This document shows, piece by piece, positions 37,863-44,380 of a stretch of DNA of 64,000 nt. Source of the stretch: Rheinheimera sp. D18 (lineage in GTDB: Bacteria; Pseudomonadota; Gammaproteobacteria; Enterobacterales; Alteromonadaceae); assembly GCF_004345025.1 (NCBI RefSeq), contig NZ_CP037745.1, positions 930,001 to 994,000 on the forward strand. Direction: 5' to 3'. A model generated the notes under the pieces. The model had not been told where the DNA came from. It did no database searches and worked only from the letters and a program-made list of their open reading frames with translations. Numbering within the stretch: position 1 is the stretch's first letter; every line of letters starts with the position of its first letter. The translations under genes were made by a program, and so were the position numbers.

Positions 37863-37886
37863 GTCCCGCGTCCTAGGACACGGGAC
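37863..37886. promoter_or_regulatory. 24-bp palindrome, candidate operator
   Basis: GTCCCGCGTCC-TA-GGACACGGGAC is a near-perfect palindrome with one mismatched pair, ending 12 bp before the ATG of a winged-helix gene. Its position between the -10 and the start codon suits an autoregulatory operator; as RNA it could also hide the weak ribosome-binding site. A second perfect palindrome (CTTAGCGCTAAG, 37812-37823) lies just upstream of the promoter. Confidence 0.55.
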
Positions 37887-37898
37887 TTTTGGTTGGTA

Positions 37899-38543
37899 AT
37901 GAAAATGAAAAGTCAAGATATCGTCGTGCTCTTCAAAATAGAGTCGCTCACACAGCGCTGGATCAATCCTAATCGGTATGATGCAGAGTTGCTTGTACCG
38001 CATGATTCGTCTATCGATTGGCTGGGCGATAATCTTCTGCATAAGGATGCGCCACCTGTTGCTTTCACTGAGAGTCTGTTTTCCGTAAGAGCCTTAGAGC
38101 AGGACACGGGGATCAGCAAATCTCAAGTTAGCTTAAGTCTGAAACGAATGTTTGACGTAGGCCTAGCAAAAGCCGATCGTAAAACAGGCTTGCCCAAAAC
38201 CAACACTCGTGCGCTGCTTGAATTCATCGCATACGGTATCCAATACGTTTTTCCTGCAAAAGAAGGCGAAGTGACCCGTGGGATCGCGACATCAATTGCT
38301 GCGCCGGTTCTGCAAGGTAAGTTAATGACTTCCGGGGAGCTTGCGCCCATTTGGCCCTATTTCAAAGGGCAGACTAAAGGTGTAGCTGTTCAACCGTTAC
38401 ATGAAAATATCTTTGCCGCTATTCGAACAGATGATTTAACGTACGCATTATTAGCGCTAACCGATGCTGTTAGGATTGGCCATTCTCGGGAGCGTGGGAT
38501 CGCTATCGACATGATGCGTAAACTGTTGCGGGTAAGCTCATGA
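37899..38543 (+). CDS. Winged-helix protein, first gene of a three-gene operon
   Basis: 214 residues from ATG 37899 (a second in-frame ATG follows at 37905). A winged helix is visible at about residues 45-85: the turn TGISKSQVSLSLKRMFDVGLAK has the recognition-helix pattern of MarR/AbiEi-like DNA-binding domains. The C-terminal half is helical and ends in ALTDAVRIGHSRERGIAIDM. It shares an ATGA overlap with the nucleotidyltransferase gene, as expected for an antitoxin or regulator paired with a downstream effector. Family beyond the wHTH is not recognised. Confidence 0.7.
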   Translation: MKMKSQDIVVLFKIESLTQRWINPNRYDAELLVPHDSSIDWLGDNLLHKDAPPVAFTESLFSVRALEQDTGISKSQVSLSLKRMFDVGLAKADRKTGLPKTNTRALLEFIAYGIQYVFPAKEGEVTRGIATSIAAPVLQGKLMTSGELAPIWPYFKGQTKGVAVQPLHENIFAAIRTDDLTYALLALTDAVRIGHSRERGIAIDMMRKLLRVSS

Positions 38544-39223
38544 GTAAAATCAATTTCCAAAAAGAGATGTTAGTCCAGGTAGCAACTGCGCTGAATGAAT
38601 TGCTGCCACAAGTGGTGTTTATCGGCGGGTGTACCACTGGGCTATTTTTAACCGACGACTTCACTAAAGAGCAGGTTAGGTATACCGATGATGTTGACTT
38701 AATTGTGCATGCTGGAGGTTATGGTGCCTGGGCTCAACTTGCTGAGCGTTTGCGGCAATTAGGCTTTCGTGAGTCTATGGAGCAGGACGTTATTTGCACA
38801 ATGATGCTCGGACAGCTTAAAGTCGACTTTATGCCGGACAATGCCGACATTCTCGGGTTTAGTAACCGTTGGTATCGTGATGCGATGGCAACAGCTCGTG
38901 ATTTTGCATTGACGGACGCAATTACCATCAAGCTCGTCGAGCCGGTTTATTTTGTGGCCACCAAGCTTGAAGCATATTTAGGACGAGGAAACGGTGACGC
39001 GTTATCAAGTCACGATATTGAGGATTTGATTAATATCTTTGATGGGCGCGAAGAAATTGTTGACGAGATCAATGCGGTTGAAGGGGAGCTTAGAGACTTT
39101 CTTCAAGTTCAGCTTCAAGCGTTGCTTGAAGATCCTAATTTTGAGTATGCCGTGCAAAGTGCGACAGGGAACAATAGTGCGCGGGAGTCACTCATTTTTG
39201 ATCGTATCGAGGACTGTCTATGA
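38540..39223 (+). CDS. Minimal nucleotidyltransferase, AbiEii-like
   Basis: 227 residues. The polymerase-beta-type nucleotidyltransferase signature is present: a Gly-rich turn FIGGCTTGLFL (about residue 30) and the metal-binding acidic pair in RYTDDVDLIVHA (about 50). A third acid lies in QLKVDFMP (about 95). The later YFVATKLEAYLGRG segment is typical of the AbiEii/MNT-type superfamily, where such enzymes modify tRNA or protein. It is sandwiched by ATGA overlaps between the wHTH gene and the PP2C-like gene. The substrate cannot be read from sequence. A toxin role is possible, not shown. Confidence 0.8.
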   Translation: MSKINFQKEMLVQVATALNELLPQVVFIGGCTTGLFLTDDFTKEQVRYTDDVDLIVHAGGYGAWAQLAERLRQLGFRESMEQDVICTMMLGQLKVDFMPDNADILGFSNRWYRDAMATARDFALTDAITIKLVEPVYFVATKLEAYLGRGNGDALSSHDIEDLINIFDGREEIVDEINAVEGELRDFLQVQLQALLEDPNFEYAVQSATGNNSARESLIFDRIEDCL

Positions 39224-39975
39224 GCGCAGCAAATACCGCTCAGCAAGAAGGGGTTATCGCGTTGCCGGGCGCTGCTCAACCGCAGTATGACGATGCGACG
39301 GTGATATTTCGCTTTAAAGATCTCTTGTTGTTGGCGATGTTTGATATCTCAACGTCACGGCCCTTGCCAAAAGATATTCTATTAACGACGTTTAAGGCTT
39401 CAGTGGATGATGCGATTTCACGCTCCAAATTGTCGACAGCGCCAGACGCGCTATTGAGCATGCTGAAATGCTTTGCTACACAGCTAAATGACAAACTGCG
39501 CGGGGGATGTGCCAGTATCACCGTGGCGTTTATCGATACGCACCGGGTCTGGGGGTATTGTGCCGGCGATGTGAGAATGGGCTGTGTGAAAGCGGGCTTT
39601 TTTAATTGGATTACGCCCGTGCATACCGCGGCGAATGTCTTCGCACCATTTACAGACGAGCTCAAATCCTCTCCCAACCGCCATTTGTTGACGCGGTCAT
39701 TACGACCTCACAGGTCTTTTGAACCAGAGTATTTTGAATTCGATCTAAGTGATGATAGCCAGGTTGTTTGCGCTACCGATGGATTCTGGTGCGATCCACA
39801 CTGGGGCAATCCGCAAAGCCTAGTACGTGAGCCATCCCAACGCCCCATCGATGATTGCACATGCCTGTGGTTTAACCCAAACGCATTTTTGGCTAAAACA
39901 GCACCGTCGCTGGCACATAAAGAGCTGCAGTTTTTCACTCAATACGACCACCTTGAGATCCGCGCCTTATACTAA
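39220..39975 (+). CDS. PP2C-like phosphatase-fold protein
   Basis: 251 residues. The order of motifs follows PP2C (PPM) phosphatases: an early DDATVIFRF / LLLAMFDIS pair in place of NED / FDGxGG, a central GGCASITVAFI and GYCAGDVRMG (compare GSTA and GDSR), then VVCATDGFWCD (compare SDGLW) and DDCTCLWF (compare DNITVV). Asp residues at the GD, DG and DD positions are kept, but the first glycine-rich metal site is degraded. It may be an active divergent phosphatase, a deAMPylase-like hydrolase, or a binding domain. It is last in the trio, coupled by ATGA. Confidence 0.7.
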   Translation: MSAANTAQQEGVIALPGAAQPQYDDATVIFRFKDLLLLAMFDISTSRPLPKDILLTTFKASVDDAISRSKLSTAPDALLSMLKCFATQLNDKLRGGCASITVAFIDTHRVWGYCAGDVRMGCVKAGFFNWITPVHTAANVFAPFTDELKSSPNRHLLTRSLRPHRSFEPEYFEFDLSDDSQVVCATDGFWCDPHWGNPQSLVREPSQRPIDDCTCLWFNPNAFLAKTAPSLAHKELQFFTQYDHLEIRALY

Positions 39976-40049
39976 AAATAAAACATCAACTTCAAGCCGT
40001 TTAACAAATGTGGGTCTCCTATCTTCATTAAAAAAGTAAACTATTATGG

Positions 40050-40078
40050 TTGACTTTTTATTGGTAATCCCTTATGGT
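40050..40078 (+). promoter_or_regulatory. Promoter of the 40108 HTH gene
   Basis: TTGACT (40050-40055), 17-bp spacer, TATGGT (40073-40078). GTAAAC near 40036 and GTTTAC near 40076 form an inverted pair around it, which could be an operator for the encoded HTH protein. Confidence 0.55.
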
Positions 40079-40107
40079 TTACCTGCGATCTAGGAAGGAG
40101 ATTCAAA

Positions 40108-40533
40108 ATGATTAAATTAACGGCTGAGCAATTAGACATCTTGCAAACAAATTGGATGCACAGAGTGAAGTCAAAAATAGCTATTCAATCAAGTGGTCGG
40201 GCTTATAGGGACGAGATAGAAGCAGAAGTTTATGAAGATGATATCGCTGATACATTTCTTGCTTATGTCAAGGAGACGTTCGATACATCAGACTTTGATG
40301 ATACTGATATGATTGGGTGGATCCGCGAGTTACAACACGAAGCAATAGCCAGCACACCTCTGATTGCAATTCCATTAGAGCGTTTTATTTTTGAAAAATT
40401 TAATGACTCTCAAATAGCATTTGCTAATGCTCAAGGCATAAAAAAACAGCAAGTAACGAAATGGATAAAAGATGGCTTTATAGTTGTAGAGAACCAACTT
40501 TACAGCAAAAGAAGAGATCTTGAGCTTAATTGA
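40108..40533 (+). CDS. Small HTH protein near attR
   Basis: 141 residues behind an AAGGAG site. The C-terminal part has a Cro/excisionase-like helix-turn-helix (AFANAQGIKKQQVTKWIKDG) followed by a short basic tail (YSKRRDL). The N-terminal two thirds is acidic and helical. Its place, the last gene before attR, makes a regulator or recombination directionality factor plausible; neither is proven. No family name is recognised. Confidence 0.65.
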   Translation: MIKLTAEQLDILQTNWMHRVKSKIAIQSSGRAYRDEIEAEVYEDDIADTFLAYVKETFDTSDFDDTDMIGWIRELQHEAIASTPLIAIPLERFIFEKFNDSQIAFANAQGIKKQQVTKWIKDGFIVVENQLYSKRRDLELN

Positions 40534-40562
40534 AGTGAGAAAGCTATCTTTCTAGTTCTCTA

Positions 40563-40596
40563 AAAAGCCTGCCTGAACTAATACAGATGGGCTTTT
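40563..40596 (+). terminator. Probable terminator after the HTH gene
   Basis: AAAAGCC pairs with GGCTTTT across an 18-20 nt loop region, ending in a short T-run. It is a weaker hairpin than the others listed. The remaining sequence to attR (40597-40875) carries no convincing gene, only the recombination sites described separately. Confidence 0.45.
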
Positions 40597-40734
40597 CGAT
40601 TATCCTTAGATTGGATCCATATTAAGTAAATTAGTTGCGTCAGCTTAGCATTTCTTGCGAACGATAACCCCATGAGTCTTCAATATTTTGTGTCAGGCCA
40701 TTGGTAGCCCCAACTGATTGCCGAGCCATGTTGG

Positions 40735-40817
40735 TATCGCTTGGTTATATTATGACGAAAAACAGCGAAAAACTTTGCCACAAAACTTTGCCACAATTGC
40801 AATATAACCAAGTGATA
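40735..40817. repeat. Right-end recombination site: inverted repeat enclosing arm repeats
   Basis: A 17-bp inverted repeat with one mismatch (TATCGCTTGGTTATATT at 40735-40751; AATATAACCAAGTGATA at 40801-40817) encloses two direct TTTGCCACA repeats (40774-40795). The direct pair matches the attL pair in sequence, spacing and orientation. It lies 60-140 bp inside attR, as expected for an intasome or excisionase-binding region. Confidence 0.65.
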
Positions 40818-40875
40818 TGTTATTCTGATTGTTATAAATCAAAGGGTTACTTGGTAAATTCAAACTGGCTAAGAG

Positions 40876-40895
40876 TCCCTCTCTCTCCGCCATTT
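40876..40895 (+). repeat. Right attachment site (attR core)
   Basis: An exact copy of TCCCTCTCTCTCCGCCATTT, the 3' end of tRNA-Ser. Only this 20-bp remnant of the tRNA is present here, with no cloverleaf, so this is the end displaced by integration. Confidence 0.92.
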
Positions 40896-40901
40896 TAAAA
40901 C

Positions 40902-40931
40902 AAAAAACCACGCCAAAAGGCGTGGTTTTTT
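40902..40931 (+). terminator. Original tRNA-Ser terminator, displaced beyond attR
   Basis: A perfect 13-bp stem (AAAAAACCACGCC / GGCGTGGTTTTTT) with an AAAA loop, 6 bp after the attR core. It probably terminated tRNA-Ser before the element inserted. It may act in both directions. Confidence 0.85.
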
Positions 40932-40967
40932 GTTTTAACGCGGTGAGCGAGGTCTTGGTTCTAACCC

Positions 40968-41085
40968 TATGTTCGACCAATTCGTCAGGAACGAATTGGC
41001 ACGCACTTTAGTGCGGCCCGAAGGGCCAGCGCCATGGAAGGTGCTGGCAATCCCTCACTCAATGTAAAAGCGTGGGCCTTTTCTG
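40968..41085. repeat. Multi-hairpin repeat, copy A
   Basis: Four consecutive hairpins: CCAATTCGT/ACGAATTGG (40977-40999), CGCAC/GTGCG (41002-41015), GGCCC/GGGCC (41015-41027) and CCAGCGCC/GGTGCTGG (41026-41047). These are followed by a shared tail AAAAGCGTGGGCCTTTTCT. The unit is preceded by GTTCGAC. It recurs as copy B, with compensatory changes in the first stem. There is no protein gene here. Confidence 0.7.
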
Positions 41086-41113
41086 TTTATACGTCGAGAT
41101 GGGGATTTGATGA

Positions 41114-41256
41114 GAACCCTTAGGTTCGACAAATTCACCGGAAGTGAATTTGGACGCACTTCAGTGCGGCCCGCAGGGTGTAGGGCAGGAAGCCCGGAAC
41201 AATCTCTCCAGCAATTTACACCTTAGGCTAACGAAGCAAAAGCGTGGGCCTTTTCT
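41114..41256. repeat. Multi-hairpin repeat, copy B
   Basis: Same plan as copy A: CAAATTCAC/GTGAATTTG (41130-41152), CGCAC/GTGCG (41155-41168), GCCC/GGGT (41169-41179), GGGC/GCCC (41183-41195), and the same tail. The sequence from here to hsdM (41257-41429) shows no further feature except the hsdM ribosome-binding site AAGGAC. Confidence 0.7.
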
Positions 41257-41429
41257 TAAACCTTCTCATAGTTGCCTTTGCTGGCTTGCTAGGGCTATCT
41301 TAGACGATTCATGGCTAGCCTAGTGTTTCCAATTGGGTTAAATTGCTAACTATCCCATTGGCGAATGGCCAATTAATCAATATTGCTTTTTAGCGTGCCC
41401 GATACGCTACATAAGGACATCACCTCACC

Positions 41430-43016
41430 ATGCTTCAAGACATTAAAAAAACCCTTTGGTCTACTGCCGATAAACTACGTGCTAACGTTGATGCAGCTGA
41501 ATATAAGCATCTAGTACTGGGCCTTATTTTCGTTAAATTTATTTCCGATTCTTTTGCCGGTCGCCGTGCTGAGTTATTAAAGCGCTTAAAAACCCCCAGC
41601 GACGAGTTGTATTTTGCCGATGCCAGCGAAGAAGAGCTAAACGCTGAGCTGGAAGATCGCGATTACTTTACTATGGTAAACGTGTTTTGGGTGCCAGAAA
41701 GTGCCCGCTGGGAAGCACTGCGTGCTAATGCTAAGCAGGCCGATATAGGTAAACGCATTGACGACGCCTTAACGGTTATCGAACAAGAAAACCCAAGCTT
41801 AAAAGGCATTTTAGATAAACGCTATGCCCGCGCGCCTTTGCCAGATGGCAAGCTAGGCGAGCTAGTCGATTTAATTTCTACTATAGGTTTTGGTGAAGAC
41901 CAAAGCAAAGCTCGCGATATTTTAGGCCAAGTGTATGAATACTTTTTAGGCCAGTTCGCCAGTGCCGAAGGTAAAAGAGGCGGCCAGTTCTATACGCCGC
42001 AATCTATTGTAAACACCTTAGTAGCGGTGCTCGATCCGCACCAAGGCAAGGTGTACGACCCTTGTTGTGGTAGTGGTGGTATGTTTGTGCAGTCAGAAAA
42101 GTTTATCGAGTCGCATGGCGGTAAGCTGGGCGATGTATCGATTTACGGCCAAGAGTCTAACCCCACCACTTGGCGCTTGGCGGCAATGAACTTAGCCATA
42201 CGCGGTATCGACTTTAACTTAGGCCGCGAGCCAGGCGACACCTTTACTAAAAACCAGCATAGCGATTTACGCGCCGATTATATTCTAGCTAACCCGCCAT
42301 TTAATATTAGCGATTGGTGGCATGGCAGCTTAGAAGGCGACCCGCGTTGGCTTTACGGCACGCCGCCGCAAGGCAATGCCAACTATGCCTGGCTGCAGCA
42401 CATGCTGTACCACCTAAAACCCACCGGCCGCGCGGGCATAGTACTGGCCAATGGCTCTATGTCATCTAGCCAAAACAGTGAGGGCGAAATACGCCGCGCT
42501 ATGGTCGAGGCCGACGTAGTAGAAGTGATGGTAGCGCTACCCGGTCAGCTATTTTTTAATACCCAAATACCCGCTTGTTTATGGTTTTTAACCAAGCAAA
42601 AGCAGCAGCGTAAAGGCGAAGTGCTGTTTATCGATGCCCGTAAACTAGGCACTATGATTAGCCGCGTGCAATGCGAGCTAGACCAAGCGGCGATAGATCG
42701 CATAGCCAACACCGCTAAAGCGTGGCGTGGTGAGGATATGACTGGGGTAGAAGGTTTTGCTCTTGATGATGAAGGCTGGGGCTACCAAGACATCGCCGGA
42801 TTCTGTCGCAGTGTGCCACTTAGCGAGATAGCAGAGCACGGTTATGTATTAACCCCCGGCCGTTATGTGGGTGCCGAAGAAGTTGAAGACTGCGATGAAG
42901 CCTTTGCCGATAAGATGACCGCCTTAACCGAAAAACTCGGCGAGCAAATGGTTAAAGGTGCAGAGCTTGACCAGTTAATCCGCCAGAAGTTAGGAGGACT
43001 GGGGTATGAGTTCTGA
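41430..43016 (+). CDS. hsdM: Type I restriction-modification methylase subunit HsdM
   Basis: N6-adenine methyltransferase subunit, working with HsdS for host protection and with HsdR for restriction. It begins LQDIKKTLWSTADKLRANVD, typical of HsdM. SAM motif I is DPCCGSGGMF (about residue 209) and catalytic motif IV is NPPFNISDW (about 288). 528 residues. The ATG is 12-17 nt after AAGGAC. It overlaps hsdS by 11 nt. Confidence 0.96.
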   Translation: MLQDIKKTLWSTADKLRANVDAAEYKHLVLGLIFVKFISDSFAGRRAELLKRLKTPSDELYFADASEEELNAELEDRDYFTMVNVFWVPESARWEALRANAKQADIGKRIDDALTVIEQENPSLKGILDKRYARAPLPDGKLGELVDLISTIGFGEDQSKARDILGQVYEYFLGQFASAEGKRGGQFYTPQSIVNTLVAVLDPHQGKVYDPCCGSGGMFVQSEKFIESHGGKLGDVSIYGQESNPTTWRLAAMNLAIRGIDFNLGREPGDTFTKNQHSDLRADYILANPPFNISDWWHGSLEGDPRWLYGTPPQGNANYAWLQHMLYHLKPTGRAGIVLANGSMSSSQNSEGEIRRAMVEADVVEVMVALPGQLFFNTQIPACLWFLTKQKQQRKGEVLFIDARKLGTMISRVQCELDQAAIDRIANTAKAWRGEDMTGVEGFALDDEGWGYQDIAGFCRSVPLSEIAEHGYVLTPGRYVGAEEVEDCDEAFADKMTALTEKLGEQMVKGAELDQLIRQKLGGLGYEF

Positions 43017-44340
43017 GTGGGAGACGTCAAAATTACTCGACTTGCTAGCGATTAAGCCCCGAAATGGCCTTTATAAGGCTAAAAAATTTCAAGGCAGTGG
43101 TCATCGCTGGCTCAAAATGAAAGATGTTTTTGGAAATAATTTCATTAGAAATCAGAAAATGGAATTAATCACAGTAACAAATGACGAAATTGAAAAATTT
43201 GGTTGTGTAAAAGGTGACTTACTTTTTGGTCGTACATCTTTAACTTTAGAAGGTGTAGGAGACTGTGCCCTTGTTGAAGAAATTAATGATATACCGATTT
43301 TTGAATCTAATCTTTTTAGATTGCGTTTTGATATTAAAAAAGCTGATCCTAAGTTCTTTTTCTACTATTTCAAGTCGTCTTTAGGTAAAGATGCTATCCA
43401 GTCGATTGCTAAGCAAACTGCGGCGACAAGTATAACGGCTAGCGATTTAGTGGAGTTGCATATTCCAATTCCTAGTCGAAACGTACAGAGTGAAATAGCT
43501 CGGTTTTTGGGTTGTATCGACGACCGCATAGCCCTACTACGCGAAACCAACGCCACCTTAGAAGCCATCGCCCAGGCGCTGTTTAAATCCTGGTTTGTCG
43601 ATTTTGACCCAGTGCACGCTAATGCCGCTTTTATAGAAAATGGGCAAGCCCCCAACCTACCAGCCGAGATCCAAGCACTATTCCCCTCCCGTTTTGTAGA
43701 ATCCCCGCAAGGGTTAATACCAGAAGGGTGGGAGTGGAGGTCACTTGGTGATGCGTATGAGATCAATCCCAAGCGACAGTTAAAAAAGGGAACGGTAGCG
43801 AACTATTTGGATATGGCCAGTGTTCAGACACAAGGCCATGTCACAGCTGATGTTAATGTCCGGGAATTTGGTTCAGGCACAAAATTTTGTAATGGTGATA
43901 CCTTACTAGCGCGAATTACGCCATGCCTAGAAAATGGCAAGACGGCATTTGTTGATTTTTTAGAACCCGATGAAATTGGTTGGGGTTCCACAGAGTTTGT
44001 TGTCTTAAAGCCGAAAACACCATTACCCGACTTTCATGGTTACCTACTCGCAAGGCAACCTTTATTCAGAGATTTCGCTATTCGAAGTATGTCAGGCACA
44101 AGCGGCCGGCAGCGAGTTCAGAGCGATGTCTTAGGCAGTTTTAATTTAGCTATACCGGATAAAGAAGTGGCCGAAGCATTTAATCAGATAGCCACTCCAA
44201 TTCAACAGAGTATCTCAGCTAATCATAAGAAAGCCCAAACGCTTGCCAACCTGCGCGATACCTTACTTCCCCGCCTAATCTCCGGCCAGTTGCGTTTGCC
44301 TGAGGCTGGGGCAGAATTAGCAGCTGTTATTGACAATTAA
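43006..44340 (+). CDS. hsdS: Type I restriction specificity subunit HsdS
   Basis: Determines the bipartite DNA target. Two target-recognition domains (about residues 5-155 and 230-385) are each followed by a helical spacer repeat: RFLGCIDDRIALLRETNATL (about 165) and NHKKAQTLANLRDTLLPRLI (about 405). 444 residues. The first recognition domain (43040-43490) is AT-richer by eye than the central spacer and flanks, the pattern left by domain exchange. The frame is intact. Confidence 0.94.
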   Translation: MSSEWETSKLLDLLAIKPRNGLYKAKKFQGSGHRWLKMKDVFGNNFIRNQKMELITVTNDEIEKFGCVKGDLLFGRTSLTLEGVGDCALVEEINDIPIFESNLFRLRFDIKKADPKFFFYYFKSSLGKDAIQSIAKQTAATSITASDLVELHIPIPSRNVQSEIARFLGCIDDRIALLRETNATLEAIAQALFKSWFVDFDPVHANAAFIENGQAPNLPAEIQALFPSRFVESPQGLIPEGWEWRSLGDAYEINPKRQLKKGTVANYLDMASVQTQGHVTADVNVREFGSGTKFCNGDTLLARITPCLENGKTAFVDFLEPDEIGWGSTEFVVLKPKTPLPDFHGYLLARQPLFRDFAIRSMSGTSGRQRVQSDVLGSFNLAIPDKEVAEAFNQIATPIQQSISANHKKAQTLANLRDTLLPRLISGQLRLPEAGAELAAVIDN

Positions 44341-44380
44341 CTGGTTAGCAAAGTTTAAGTATTTGTTTTAGGGATAAGGC

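Larger units (their letters stand above)
13850..40895. mobile_element. 27-kb integrative mobilisable element carrying BREX
   Basis: The element is bounded by 20-bp direct repeats, the left one in the 3' end of tRNA-Ser(GGA). Next to attL are two tyrosine recombinases, then a TrwA-TrwB-TrwC-like mobilisation set, then a seven-gene BREX operon and accessory cargo. No VirB/Tra mating-pair genes are visible, so transfer would depend on a helper conjugation system. Arm-like repeats of the TTTGCCACA type occur at both ends. The unit is coherent in gene content and boundaries; whether it still excises is unknown. Confidence 0.9.

Noticed and set aside
38540-39223. Naming the nucleotidyltransferase AbiEii outright
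   Set aside because: The NTase signature is clear, but the partner gene lacks recognisable AbiEi C-terminal features, so only AbiEii-like is warranted.
13850-40895. Whole island as a self-transmissible conjugative element
   Set aside because: No VirB4, VirB6, VirB8-10 or pilin genes are visible; only coupling protein and relaxase are present.
40701-40980. Short open frames on both strands across the attR junction
   Set aside because: They run through the recombination repeats, the att core and the terminator, and their products have no domain character.
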